From: Panax quinquefolius
Lineage: Eukaryota > Streptophyta > Magnoliopsida > Apiales > Araliaceae
Assembly (NCBI GenBank): GCA_020205615.1
Contig: CM035168.1
Location: 10,358,237 to 10,422,236, forward strand
Direction of reading: 5' to 3'
Length of the DNA: 64,000 nucleotides
This document shows positions 32,561-45,205 of this stretch, one piece after another. The notes beneath the pieces are model-generated. The model did not search any database and was not told the DNA's origin. It saw nothing but the letters and a program-made list of their open reading frames with translations. The first letter of the stretch is position 1; every line of letters begins with the position of its first letter. Position numbers and translations under genes: made by a program.

Positions 32561-33806
32561 GGTTAAAGTTTTGGCTTCTATATTCCATGAAATTAGTAGA
32601 ATATCCTTGATATTTGCGTTTCATCCAGTATCTTTTCATGGAAATATTATTTTGAGCATTCTTGATAAAGTTTAACTTATTCATGCTGGAGTACTATTCA
32701 CGGGTTACTATTCACGGGATACTATTCACTCAAGTACTATTCACCCGGGGTACTATTCATGATAAAAATTAATTCGTTTTCGGTCCAAATCATTTTTGGT
32801 AAAATATTATTCTTGAATTTTACTCTACAAAGCAGTATCATGTTGACAATTTGAACGTTATTGAATTCTGGATAAATTAAATTATAAATCTTTAAAATTT
32901 ATCCTTGAACTTGTTTTATTGAATTATTATATCATTGTTATCAGCCTCATGCTTATATTGGTATGAAAGTCATCTTTGGCCCGTAGTGCATAGATGGACT
33001 TAGTATAATTATAACCAAGGATTATTCGGTATAATCATGACCGTAATGTTACAAATGATGTGATAAAAGTCCTCATTGGCCCGTAGTGCATTGATGGACA
33101 GTTTTTGGTATGATTATGGTCATGGATTCTCTTCGGCCATGGGTGCAAAGATGAATTATTTTACGGCATGATTATGACCGTTGATGAAAACACGGTTATC
33201 TTTGGCCCATAGTGCAAGGATAATTCATGGTCGTGATACTAAAAAATATCCTTGGCCCGTAGTGCAGGGATGATTTGATGATGTGGATTATTTATTAAGC
33301 TGAGTCTCAACGATAAAATTGATAATAAATCTTTTAAATCATAGAAGATAGTAGATTTTACGCTCTACTTGACTCTTCTAATGGATTGCTTATTCCGCTG
33401 CAGTTGTTGAACTAAAACTTGTTGTCTATTATATTCTATTAGTTGTTATACTGTTGAAGGCTAAGGATAATTTATTCTGCATTATCTTAGTCATAATATT
33501 TCTTACTGGGTTAGTTGAGCTCACCCTTTCTTTCAATGTTCTCTTCAGGAAGTGAGAATATAGTTGGGACTAGTCGGGGAATGAAATGACGGTCCAGATG
33601 GTTGCATTAGTAGTCCTCACTATTCTGTAAAATAGTGTGATAACAAATTGATTGAGGACTTATTTTGAGTTTGAATACTGTCTAGAAGACAATATTTGTA
33701 TTAAAACTCACAGCTCATGTTGTATATTTAAGTTTATATTTGTATTTTGTACCATGTATTTGGTGACTCAGAATGGGTGATGTATACCTATTTTGGGGGC
33801 GTCACA

Positions 33807-33944
33807 TATATATAATTTTCTACCGATGATTTTGAAAAAAATGAGTAAGTGGGGGTCTATGTAATAAGCCAAATCTACAAAAATTACTTCATAAAAAACC
33901 CCTCTAATTATTTGAATTCACTTGGCTTCACAAAACACACTTTA
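33807..33944. other. Short non-LTR stretch
   Basis: About 138 bp between an LTR end and an inverted LTR fragment. It has no open frame or repeat match in the window and may be a remnant of the original insertion target. Confidence 0.4.
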
Positions 33945-34601
33945 ACAACATTTATTCATCATTAATATTATAACTCGCAATATTAGTAAACCAAATCATT
34001 CCCAGAAAAGAGGGGGCACAATTAGGTGACCAAACCTCTTTCCTCGACAGAACTTTTTAGACATTGTCAATAATACAAATAATAATATGAATAACTTTGT
34101 TGTCTCAATTATTGATTTAATAATATAAAATATTGTGACAATAATTGAATCAATAACGTGAGATAATATGCAGCAATTATTGTGCAATAATTAAACAAAA
34201 CTAAGTGACTTCTCACGTAAGCATCAATAATCAAAGATACTGTACAATACCGTGTGCTGCTATGCAACCACGCGTATTACTTTACTTTTATCATTGGGTA
34301 TTTCAACAGTTTAACGGTAAAACTTTTGTCGTTATTTTTTAAAAAGTTATTTCTATCGTTTTTTCTAACTCCAATGATTTATTTTGTTTGTAGGGTCCAA
34401 CAATCATTTGTCGTCGCATTTAATATTCCCTGATAAAAAAAATATTTTCCGACCAAACGAATATTTTACGACAACTTGTATACTTTGCAAAATTTATAAA
34501 TATTACCCACAACTATAACATTATATCAAATCCACATCTTATTATTCAAAAAGACATTTCAAGAAAATTAAATTTTTATTCATAAAAGTTAGGGTCTTAC
34601 A
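33945..34601 (-). repeat. Minus-strand LTR fragment (U3 part)
   Basis: On the minus strand it starts TGTAAGACCCTAAC at 34601 and matches U3 of the other LTRs through the GGAGAAATCC / GACCAAACCTCT region to a TTCATCATTAATATTAT stretch. The promoter, array and 3' end are missing. Confidence 0.8.
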
Positions 34602-34907
34602 AGTTCACCTCTAATTCCTTTCACGTCCTTCTTAAATTCACCGAGTTGGATTCCTTCTTTTGATCAATGTTAGCCACCCAAGTGTTTGGCCTCTAGAGGT
34701 AATCCATCAAGGAAGAACAAATATTCTAGAAGATGGATGTGTGGCAAAACCCTAATTATATTTCTATAGAATAATGTGTACTCTCCCAACTCTTGAAAGT
34801 CTCATTAACGTCACCCAACCCATAATAAGACTACTCTTATTTATAGATGTAGGCAACCCTCCTAAAAAATTTAAGAATAAGGTTTTGTTTTAATTAATTA
34901 AACTCAT
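34602..34907. other. Unique island between inverted LTR fragments
   Basis: 306 bp without similarity to any other part of the window. The minus strand has CTATAAATAAGAG (near 34838-34850), then GGGTTGGGTGACG and TTAGGGTTTTGCCACAC, resembling a promoter and 5' leader. No coding frame is recognised. It could be a piece of another retroelement's LTR or of a host gene leader. Confidence 0.4.
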
Positions 34908-35734
34908 TTAATTGATATAATGTTAAAGTTGTGGGTAATATTTATAAATTTTGCAAAATACGCAAGTTGTTATATAATATTCGATTGGTCGGGGAATATT
35001 CGTTGTAACAGAGAATATTCGTACGATGGCACAATCATTGGTGGACCCCACAACGGAATTATTGTCGGATTGAGAAAACGACAAAAATATTTTTATAAAA
35101 ATAACGGCGGAAGTTTTACTCGTTAACTGCTTGAAACACCTTGTGTTAAAAGTAAAAGAATACGCGCGTGGTTTCATAGTAGCACACCAGATTGATTATT
35201 GATGCTATGTGAGAAGTCACTCGCTTTTGTTCAATTATTGCTACAAGAATTATCAGATTGTATCTCACGTTATTTGATTCAATTATTGTTTATATTTTAT
35301 ATATTATTAAATCAATAATTGAGATAACAAAGTTATTAATATTATTATTTGCAAAATTAGCGATGTCTAGAAGTTTTGTCAAGGAGAGGTTTTCGTCACT
35401 TAATCAAGGCCATGATAAGGAGAAATCCTTATTGGAAAGCCCCTTTTTCCTAGAACAACCTCGGTCGATTAATAGTGTGAATTATAATAATGATAATGAA
35501 GTTTGTTTTATTATTATTATAAATATAATAAAACAAAATATTATTTTATAAAGTTTTTGTTTTATTTGATTATAAATAGAATATAATATATTTTATTATG
35601 CATAGTGTTTGTATAAGGTCTCGCATAGTGTTTTGCATAGTAATTTTTTTATATAAAACAAAATACTTTTATAAAGTTATTTGTTTTATTAGATTATAAA
35701 TAGAATATATTATATTTTATTATTCATAGTGTTT
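34908..35734 (+). repeat. Plus-strand LTR fragment (U3 part)
   Basis: It matches U3 of the T3 LTR from GATATAATGTTAAAGTTGTG to the TATTCATAGTGTTT block and stops at 35734, where T2's LTR end begins. The first ~95 bp with the TGTAAGACC terminus are missing. It could be the lost 5' part of the T3 5' LTR, whose 3' part resumes at 46234. Confidence 0.75.
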
Positions 35735-36889
35735 CAATATACATCACCTATTTCGAAGTCGCCAAATACATGGTTTGTAATACAAATACAATCAATTAAT
35801 AATATACAACAAGATATTAAGTCATGAAGAGAATTATTTACTTTCAAATACTCATAAGAGTTTTATTCCATTCTTTATTATTATGTTGGAATATATCTTC
35901 CAATATCTAATACATGGTGAAATTCTTCGTTATCCAAGTCCTAATTACATTTATTGTCGTTGTTACTACATGTAATATGTGATGGATTCTACTAATACAA
36001 ATACAATCTTTAATATACAACAAGAAAGTATGTATAATCATCACTCTCGAATAAGTCCTCATTACATTTATTGTCACACTATTTAATGCTCCCCGACTAT
36101 CATCCCGCCACGCTCCCCGACTAGTCCCCTCACGCTCTCATTTCAAGAGAACAATGAAAGAAAGGGTGAGCTCAACTAGCCCAAGAAGAAATATTATGAC
36201 TAAGATAATGCGTAATAAATTATCATTAGTCTTCAACAATGTTAAACCGATAAAATACAATAGACATCAAGTTTAATGCAATGAACAAGCAATCCATTAA
36301 AAGAGTCAAGTAGAGAATAAAATCTACTATCTTTTATGATTTAAAAGGTTTTCATCACTTTTATCACTGGACTCATTTTAATAAATAATCCACATCATCC
36401 CCGCACTACTACTACCAAGGATATTCATTAGTATCACAACCACAAATTATCCACATGCACACGGCCAAGGATATTTCAGGTATTCATCAATGGTCATGAT
36501 CATGCCAACAATCATCCATCAATGCACTACGGGCCAACGAGGACTTTTACCACATCATTTGTAACATTATGGCCATGATTACACCGAATAATCCTCGGTC
36601 ATAATCATACCAAGTCCATCTATGCACTATGTGCCATGTATGACTTTCAACAAAATATAAAAATGAGGATGATGACAATGATATAAGAATTCAATAAAAC
36701 AAGTTCAAGAATTAATTTATCCAGAACTAATAACGCCCAAATTGTCAACACGATACTTTTTTGTAGAGTAAAATTTAAGAATGCTCGTAAGAATATTTTC
36801 ATGAAAAGATATCGGATGAAGCGCAAATATCAAGGATATTCCACTAATTTCATGGAGTATAGTAAGTCAAAACTTTAACCAACCGAGTA

Positions 36890-37390
36890 TAATAAAGAAT
36901 GGAATAACAAAAGAAATCACCATGCATGCAGATTCAGATGATAAAGTTATTCCAATGTAATAATAAATAATCGGAACCAGTCAAAGCGTAATACGCACCG
37001 ATGTGATATTCCAAATGTAATAATAAAGAATGGAATAACAATGTAAATCACCACGCATGCAGAGATCAGATGTAGAAAAGTTATTCCAATGTAATAATAA
37101 ATAACTAATCAGTCCCACAGAAAAAATGCATGTATGTGATATTCCAAAATAATAATAAGAATTTAAACCAGTCCCCCAGAAAACGCATGATATGAATGAT
37201 ATTCCAAATGTAATAAAAAAGAATGGACAATGTAAATTTCAAACGTTCATATGAAACAGATGTGATGTATATTCCAAATGTAATAATAAAGAATGGAATA
37301 ATGTAAGAATTTCACCAAGTATATAGGTAGATCAGATGATACAAAGTTATTCCAATGTAATAATAAAGAATGGAATAATGTAAGTTCTTC
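36890..37390 (-). repeat. Hairpin-repeat array in T2 3' LTR
   Basis: Seven to eight units, spacing about 55-80 bp, core ATTCCAATGTAATAATAAA. Several units have lost the second arm (AATAACTAATCAG instead of AATGGAATAA). Confidence 0.75.
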
Positions 37391-37592
37391 ATGAATATAA
37401 AAAAAATAATACCCCTTACCTTATAAAGAAGAGTAAGACCAGTAGGGCGGGATATACTTGAAGAAACTTGCACTACGCTCAAAGCTTTCTTAAACGCTAA
37501 AGAAATACGCCAAGATAGAAGAATAATTCTCTACTTTTTTTCTCTAGAGTTTCAAAGTTGAATTCGTAAGAAATAATGAAGGAATGAGCTTC

Positions 37593-37602
37593 TATTTATA
37601 GA
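37593..37602 (-). promoter_or_regulatory. TATA box of T2 3' LTR
   Basis: CTATAAATAG on the minus strand, standard flank. Confidence 0.7.
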
Positions 37603-38627
37603 AGAATGGATCGAATAAGAACCAATCCATGAACGGTCCGTATCGATTTTATTTTTTAAACTGGATTTGGTCCAGATTGGTTTACAATAAAATATAATAT
37701 ATTCTATTTATAATCTAATAAAACTAATAACTTTTAAAAAGATTTTACTATGCAAACACTACGCGTGCACTATGCAAAACACTATGCATAATAAAATATA
37801 ATATATTCTAATTATTGTCTAATAAAATGAATAACTTTATAAAAGTATTCTGCTTTATATAAAAAGATTTTACTATTAGCCTAATAAAACGAATAACTTT
37901 ATAAAAGTATTCTATTTTATATAAAAAGTTTTTCTCGCTTTTATTACATTAATAATACTAATAAAACAAAACTTCATCATCATTATTATTATTCACACTA
38001 TTAATCTAACTGTGTCGCTCCTGTGAAAGAGGGGCTTTCCAATAAGGATTTCTCCTATCATGCGCGCGCAATTAGTGACCAAACCTCTCCTCGCGTAACT
38101 TCTAGACATCGTTAATATTGCAAATAATAATATTAATAACTTCGTCTATCTCAATTATCGATTTAAAATATATAAAAACAATAATGAATCAATTAACGTG
38201 AGATACTATGCAACAACCATCAAGCAATAATTGAACAAAACCGAGTGACTTCTCACGTAAGCATCAATAATCAATACCGTGTGCTACTATGCAACCACGC
38301 CAGATTCTCGCATTTCTTTTAACACCGGTGTTTCAACAAGATTAACTGTAAAACTTCCGCCGTTATTTTCATATAAAAATATTTTGTCATTTTTCAATCC
38401 GATAATAATTCCGCTGCTAGGGGTCCACTAATGATTGTGTCGTCGCATTTAATATTCCCCGTTAAAACGAATATTCCCCACCAATCGAATATTATATAAC
38501 AACTCATGAATTTTGCAAAATTTATAAATATTACCCACAACTATAACATTATATCAAATTTATTCCATAATATTCAAAAATGATAATTATAGAAAATTCA
38601 TTTTATTCATAAAAGTGGGGTCTTACA

Positions 38628-38640
38628 ATCTCCCTTCTTA
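38628..38640 (-). other. Polypurine tract of T2
   Basis: TAAGAAGGGAGAT on the minus strand directly before TGTAAGACC. Confidence 0.8.
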
Positions 38641-40070
38641 TGAAAATTTCGCCTCGAAATTAGGGTACGACGGTATGTCAAGAGGTAAGGATACCTTGAT
38701 TTCATTTCAGATTCTAACTCCTGTGTCATTTCCTCAACATCGTGGTTCCTCCATAAAACTTCGACTTGAGGTATAACCTCGAGCGTAGAATATGTTCCTT
38801 CTTATCCAAGATTTGAACAGAACCTCTTCATACGTTAAATCTTCCGCTATTTCGTCCTGGTTCTAACTCAATAATGTGTTCGGGTCTTTCACATATTTAC
38901 GTAATATGGATATATGAAAAAAATATTATGAACACGTAGACATACTGGCAGTAAAGCAAGTCTATAAAGCTACAATCCCTACTCGATCGAGGATTAAAAT
39001 GGGCCAATGAATCGAGGATCGAGCTTTCTCTCTTTCCAAATCTCGTAACTCCTTTCCATGGAGCAACACGAATAACAACACATGATCTCCAATATCGAAT
39101 TCCACGCCCTTTCGATGAAGATCAAGATAACTCTTTTGTCGATCTTGTGAGAGGTTTTTATACGTCATCGGATCGTTTCAAATTTTTTCGTAGTCACATA
39201 CTCAACTCCCATCCCAACAACGTTGTTTCACCCACCTCATCCCAAAGATACCGAGAACGACACTTTCTTCCATACAACGCTCGAATGGAGCCATGCCAAT
39301 ACTTGCTTGATAACCGTCTGTCAGAGAAAACTCCACCAATGGTAAGAACTTGTCCCAACTTCCTTGAAGTCAAGGACACAGTAGTCTTAATAAATCTTCA
39401 AGAGTTTGAATAGTCCTCTCGATTGTCCGTCTGCTTCGAGGATGATATGCCAACTAAATCGTAAACTGCGCCCATAGCTTTTTGCAAACTAACCCAAAAT
39501 CGTGAAGTGAATCTTGGGTCTCGATCGTAAACTATGGATACCGGCATACCATGCAATCTTACAACCTCGCTTATGTACATACGAGCAAGACGCTCAAGTG
39601 TATAAGTTTTTCAGATAGGTAAGAAATGAGCAGACTTGGTCAATCTATCAACAATGACCCAAATCAGATATACGCCCGAGAAACCTTGGGAAGACCAAGA
39701 ATTAAATCCATGGTAATGTGCTCCCACTTCCATTCTCGAATTTCAAGTGGTTGCAATGGACCTTTTGGTACTTGATGCTCCGCTTGACTCGCTGACAAGT
39801 TAAACACCTTGAGATAAACAACGCTATCTCTCTCTTCATATTGCCCCACCAAAATGTATGTCAAGATCATGATACATTTTGGTACTCCTGTGATGGATTG
39901 CAAACGGTGTGTTGTGCGCCTCCATCATGATTTTATACTTTAAATCGTGGTCGTTAGAACACAAAGTCCGGAGTCGACTCAAGTATTCTTCTTCATCGAT
40001 TCTTGCTTCCCAAGATATAGCACCTTTCTTACTTTCTTCCTCATACGCATCACCTGTGTCCGTAGTTTTG
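38641..40070 (-). pseudogene. T2 integrase and chromodomain-like tail (broken)
   Basis: Minus-strand blocks: zinc-binding region near 39790-39960, MDLILGLPKVSR near 39664-39720, [30 protein letters not shown] core near 39500-39580 (split to stay short: [13 protein letters not shown], then [11 protein letters not shown]), the SYLDLHRKGVEFDIGDHVLL stretch near 39050-39130, the DRVGIVA block near 38965-38990 and a chromodomain-like block near 38700-38760 with the LWRNHDVEE equivalent intact. The catalytic SD is changed to YD. The frame changes between nearly all blocks. Confidence 0.75.
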
Positions 40071-41540
40071 AGCAGCTTTTAACTTTATCGATTAAAGTCT
40101 GTTCTACTCAGATATTCGCCATCATCATGGGTCCCTCGAGTCTTTATCTCTATCTCCATCCTTTGCAAGTCATACAAAATGGGCCTTTGCGTTGATAATA
40201 TCGCACTCGCATCTCGCAAGATATGATCTTCTACTCAATGCGCCAACTACCACGCTTTTTTTTTCCAGATGGTATCGATGGTATGATCATAATCTTTCAA
40301 CAGTTCAAGCCAACGTCGCCGTTGTCGCATGTCGAGTTCCTTTTGAGTGAAGAAATATTCGAGGCTTTTTACGATCCGTAAAGATCTCCACTTTCTCCCC
40401 ATACAAGTAATGCCTCCAAATTTTAAGTGCGAAGATAACAAACCGCCAACTCTAGATCATGAGTAGGATAATTCCTCTCATATTCTTTGAGTTGTCGAGA
40501 GGCATAAGCTATGACTTTCCCATGTTGCATGAGAACACATCCTAACCCTTTGCCTCAAGCATCATCAGAGATGACAAATCCCCTCCGAGCCGCGATGGAT
40601 GGTATTGTCGTAACAAAATAAATGAGTCTTCTCGAAGTTCTTGAAAACTCTTCTCACATTCCTCACTCCAACGAATTTTGTATCTTTCCGAGTCGATGAG
40701 TTAATGGAGTAGCGATTCGAGAAAACCCTTCTACGAATCTCCGATAATAACCAGCCTAAGCCGAGAAAGCTACGATTTCTTTGGCCATCGATTTTAGTTG
40801 TTCCCACCTTTGAATAGCTTCAATCTTTCATTGGGTCAACAGATATTCCATGACTTGATACCACGTGCCCAAGGAATGCTACTTCCTCAAGCCGTAACTC
40901 GATTTCTTCAACTCGCATAAAGCTTATATTCACTAAGCTTTTGGAGTATCAAATTTCAAGTGTTGCTCATGATCTTCACGGCTTTTGAATAAATAAGGAT
41001 GTCATCAATAAAGACGACCACAAAGTGATCCAAATATTCCTTGAATACTTGGCTCATCATATCCATGAAGGCAAAGCAGGAGCATTAGTCAATCCAAAAG
41101 ACATGACTAGGAATTCATAATGCCCGCATCGAAGTTCTCAAAGCCGCCTTTGAATGTCATCTGCTCTAATCTTCAATTGGTGATATCCTAAACTAAGATC
41201 AATTTTGAAAAGAATTTCGCGCCTTGCAATCGGGTCAAACAGTCATCAATACGCGGGCAATGGGTACCTATTTTTGATGGTGACATGATTCAACTCCCGA
41301 TAATCAATACAAAGTCGATACTCCCATCTTTCTTTCTTCACTAATAGTAACAGAGCACCCCAAGGAGAAGTACTAGGACTAATAAAGCCAATGTCTAACA
41401 ATTTCTCGCATTGGGTCTTTAACTCCTCAAGTTCAATAGAGCCATTCGATATGGGCTTTTGAAATGGGTTTTGTACCCAAGTTCAAGGTCGATACAAAAT
41501 TCAATTTCACGTTCGGGGTAGGCCAGAAGTTCTTCAGGAA
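40071..41540 (-). pseudogene. T2 reverse transcriptase and RNase H (broken)
   Basis: Minus-strand order: [16 protein letters not shown] start of RT near 41440-41470, [19 protein letters not shown] region near 41270-41300, FIDDILIY equivalent near 40990-41020, GHVVSSH / NERLKLFK near 40830-40890, [10 protein letters not shown] near 40690-40730, [19 protein letters not shown] near 40470-40530 and [18 protein letters not shown] near 40280-40335. The longest open pieces are only 60-80 codons. Confidence 0.72.
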
Positions 41541-41679
41541 TACGTCAGAAATTCATTAACAATAGAAATATCATTCAAAATCGACGTATTTTTGTTTAGA
41601 TCCGTGATATGAGCTAAGAAAGCTTGACATCCATTTTTCAATAAACGAATAAATTTTTATGGCTTGAGATGACAAAGTG

Positions 41680-42070
41680 ATTGATTTTAATGGTTTGGTT
41701 GTTGAATTCGCATAATAGGTTGATTAGGAATATGAAAGCTAACAACCTTATTTAAAACAATCAATTTTTGCATGATGAGTAGTTAACCAATCAATCCCTA
41801 GAATTACATCAAATGCAAGTATTTTCAATGAAATAAGATCGATGTGTAATGTGAGGGTACCGATTTGAACCAAACAAGACTTATAAACAAAGTGGATGTA
41901 ATGAAGGTTTCTCCCAACGGAGTTTCAACAGATAAGTCAAAGTCCAATTTCTCCGAGTCAAATTTAAACGCTGAGCGCAAGTAGGAGAAATAAAAGAATG
42001 GGTAGAACCCAGATCAAATAAGGTATATACTTCGCTAGAGTTTATGATAAGCTTACCCGTGATGACCTCA
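41680..42070 (-). pseudogene. T2 aspartic protease (active-site change)
   Basis: On the minus strand the catalytic motif reads LFDLGSTHSF near 42000-42030: DTG has become DLG. The DVILGIDWLTTHH equivalent near 41775-41820 is recognisable. The 41540-41680 stretch is the linker before RT. Confidence 0.72.
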
Positions 42071-43262
42071 TTCAGTTCTCGCTTTTTCGGGAGGTCACGA
42101 CAAACGCCTCCTCAGACCATCGGCTTTGACTTTTCCGGGACGCCCTTTTGTGCTCCATCCCTTTGAACTTGTTTTCTCGGTGAACGACAAAATCGGGCTA
42201 GTGACCTTCTCTTCCACAATTATAACACGCTTTTTGACGGCATCGCGCAGCTTTGACCGATGTGTCCCTCCCTCCGCATTTGAAGCATACGATAGGTGGT
42301 CGTTCTCCTTCCTTAACAACGGTGTCGATGCCGACGCCTTTCCATCATTGTTGAATCTCTCTCTTGAAATGTCCATTCTTATTATTTTGGCCATGATTAC
42401 CACCAAGTGGTTACCATTTTCGCATGTTGATTCCTCCACGCTTATTGTCACCGCTTCGATGATCAAGTATCACCGGTATTATCATTTTTGTTTACCGCGC
42501 TTTTTGGTTGGTTGACTCATTATCGCTACTCCAATAATCGAGCCCTATTAACAACATCTCAATACAAAACACGCTTATGAGAGATAAGATATCGACGATC
42601 TCTAAGTTTCAAACCTCTTAGAAACATTCGCCATTCTCTCCTCATTATCAACCAAATGGGACGCAAAACCGGACAACTCGGCAAACTTGGCTTCAGATCG
42701 CGATGACACTGGCCATGTTGTTTTGCTTCAGCTTAATGAACTCTACCTCTTTCATGTGATTTAATACTTTTGGGAAAGTACTTGTCGTTGAACAAATCTT
42801 TGAACTTCTCCCAAGACATCTTCAAGGCGGCAGTTGAGTACGCTTTTATGATTCCCACCAAGAATCGCTTCCGCACGCAACATGAAGGTGGCAAAGGGAA
42901 CCTTTTGCTCTCCTGAGCATCCCAAGACATCAAATATCTTGTTGATCCGCTTTTATCCACGCCTCCGCCTTTAAGTGGTTTTGCTCTCCAAAAACTCCGT
43001 GGTCCCAAATTCCTCGAATCATTCAAGCGTGATCGTCCGAGAGTTGCCAAGTGTTTCCACCGCATTTTGGATGAGCGCGCCTCACCGATGTCGCATGAAT
43101 CAGATGAAGCCTCTAACATTCCATCGCTCATCATTTGGTCGTTGTTGTTGTTTTGCATGAGGATTGTCGCCTTCCTCGATGCACATTATCTCGATTATCG
43201 ATCCGTGGAGACTCAACTGGCCTCTCGTGCTCCATTGATGTTCTCAACATTCTTGATGCCAT
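42071..43262 (-). pseudogene. T2 gag (broken)
   Basis: Two longer minus frames remain. 42733-43158 holds DQMMSDGMLEASS, GPRSFWRAKPLKGG and LKMSWEKFKDLFNDKYFPK. 42095-42466 holds the basic nucleic-acid-binding part (ISVEESTCENGNHLVVIM) and a degraded zinc knuckle (near 42220-42300). Order and spacing match T3 gag. Confidence 0.72.
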
Positions 43263-43447
43263 TTTCAAACACCGCCACAAAACAAGGGTTAATTAACATA
43301 TCACATATTATCCCTATACTCGACCGACCAATTAAATATCAAATAAACTTAGTAGGTCATACTAGCTAAGGAAATTCCCTGCCTCTCCTCCTAGTTTCTT
43401 GTCTCACATCTCACCTGTGGATCATATCCCTAAGCTTTGATTAATCG
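43263..43447 (-). other. T2 leader with primer-binding site
   Basis: The primer-site remnant at 43432-43443 reads AATCAAAGCTTA on the minus strand and has lost GGT. The acceptor position reads GTGGCGGTG, as in NA3, not GTGGCAGTA. Confidence 0.65.
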
Positions 43448-44469
43448 TGATGACGCCCAAAAAATAGGTATACATCACCCATTCTCGAGTCGCCAAATAC
43501 ATGGTATGTAATACAAATACAATCTTTAATATACAACAAGAAAGTCGTGAGTTTTAATACAAATATTGTCTTCTAGATAATATCCACTCTCGTAATAAGT
43601 CCTCATTACATTTATTATCACACTATTTAATGTAATAGTGAGGAGGACTACTAATACTATCATCCGGACCATCACTCCGCTCCCCGACTAGTCCCTGCCA
43701 CGCTTCTCATTTTCTCAAGAGAATAAATGAAAGAAAGGGTGAGCTCAACTAGCCCAAGAAGAAATATTATGACTAAGATAATGCGTAATAAATTATCATT
43801 AGTCTTCAACAATGTTAAACCGATAAAATACAATAGACATCAAGTTTAATCGCAATGAACAAGCAATCCATTAAAAGAGTCAAGTAGAGAATAAAATCTA
43901 CTATCTTTTATGATTTAAAAGGTTTTCATCACTTTTATCACCGGGACTCAAATTTTAATAAATAATCCACATCATCCCCCGCACTACTACGCCAAGGATA
44001 TTCATTAAGTATCACAACCACAAATTATCCATGCACTACGGGCCAAGGATATTCGTGTATTCATCAATGGTCATGATCATGCCAACAACTCGTCCATCAA
44101 TGCACTATGGGCCAACGAGGACTTTTACCACATCATTTGTAACATTACGGCCATGATTACATCAATAATCCTCGGTCATAATCATACCAAGTCCATCTAT
44201 GCACAAAAGCCACGTAGATGACTTTCAACAAAATATAAATATGAGGATGATGACAATGATATAAGAATTCAATAAAACAAGTTCAAGAATTAATTTATTC
44301 AGAACTAATAACGCCCAAATTGTCAACATGATACTTCTTTTGTAGAGTAAAATTTAAGAATGCTCGTAAGAATATTTCCATGAAAAGATATCGGATGAAG
44401 CGCAAATATCAAGGATATTCCACTAATTTCATGGAGTATAGAAGTCAAAACTTTAACCAACCGAGTATA

Positions 44470-44985
44470 ATAAAGAATGGAATAACAAAAGAAATCACCA
44501 CGCATGCAGATCAGATGATAGACAAAGTTATTCCAATGTAATAATAAATAACTAACCAGTCAAAGCGTAATATTTAACCGTATGTGATATTTCAATGTAA
44601 TAATAAAGAATGGAATAACAATGTAAATCACCATGCATGCAAGATTTGATGAGAGACAAAAGTTATTCCAATGTAATAAATAATAAATAACACCAAACCA
44701 GTCCCATAATAAAAACGCATGCATGTGATATTCCAATGTAATAATAATAAAGATTTTAACCAGTCCCACAGAAACGCATACAGATGTATGTGATATTCCA
44801 AATGTAATAATAAAGAATGGAATAACAATGAATTTCACACAGTATACGCATGTATATAAAAGTTATTCCCAATGTAATAATAAAGAATGGAATAATGTAA
44901 GAATTTCACCAAGTATAGGTGTATCACAGATATAAAAGTTATTCCAACAATAATAAATAATAAAGAATGGAATAAATGTAAGTTC
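44470..44985 (-). repeat. Hairpin-repeat array in T2 5' LTR
   Basis: About seven units with core TTATTCCAATGTAATAATAA and variable second arms; spacers ATCACCATGCATGC and similar. Confidence 0.75.
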
Positions 44986-45195
44986 TCTTCATGAATATGA
45001 AAAAAAAATAATACCCCTTACCTTATAAAGAAGAGTACTTCGAGAATGTAGGTATGGGATATACTTGAAGAAACTTGCACTACGCCAAAGCTTTCTTAAA
45101 CGCTAAAGAAATACGCCAAGATAGAAGAATAATTTCTCTATAGCTTTCTCTAGAGTTTTCAAAGAATTTGTAAGAAATAATGAAGGAATGAGCTT

Positions 45196-45205
45196 CTATT
45201 TATAG
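45196..45205 (-). promoter_or_regulatory. TATA box of T2 5' LTR
   Basis: CTATAAATAG on the minus strand, GAAGCTCATTCCTTCATTA downstream. Confidence 0.7.

Larger units (their letters stand above)
28740..33806 (+). mobile_element. NA2, right part: gag to 3' LTR
   Basis: It starts inside gag (GATCGTTGGTGGGAATC, equivalent to 17369) and runs through a shortened protease, the RNase H remnant, the integrase tail and polypurine tract to a full 3.36-kb LTR. The RT/RNase H junction is shared with NA1 and NA3. Private losses are the second half of the protease with most of the 147-bp insert, and a slightly different integrase junction (GATGAAG/ACGGCCC). With 19848-20092 it would be one element split by NA3. 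Confidence 0.78.
30444..33806 (+). repeat. NA2 3' LTR, second LTR subtype (3.36 kb)
   Basis: Starts TGTGAGACCCCAAATTTT, ends GGGGGCGTCACA. The first 640 bp resemble other LTRs (GAATATTCGT..., TTATTGATGCTTACGTGAGA). The middle (31080-32790) is specific to this subtype: no TTATTCC hairpin array but a 312-bp tandem duplication and TACTATTCAC blocks. The 3' third (32820-33806) is again common. It has a TATA box at 31808 and donor-like GAG/GTAAGG at 31977. Confidence 0.85.
35735..38627 (-). repeat. T2 3' LTR, with scrambled 3' end
   Basis: On the minus strand it starts TGTAAGACCCCACTTT at 38627. From 38627 to about 36130 it is collinear with other LTRs, with hairpin array (36890-37390), TATA box (37593-37602) and donor-like AAG/GTAAGG (about 37419). 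From 36130 to 35735 it is a patchwork: an LTR end, about 115 bp of plus-oriented LTR (35820-35935) and duplicated pieces. Confidence 0.82.

Noticed and set aside
34923..35177. 84-codon minus frame over the LTR fragment 34908-35734
   Set aside because: Antisense of U3; corresponding positions in other LTRs have stops.
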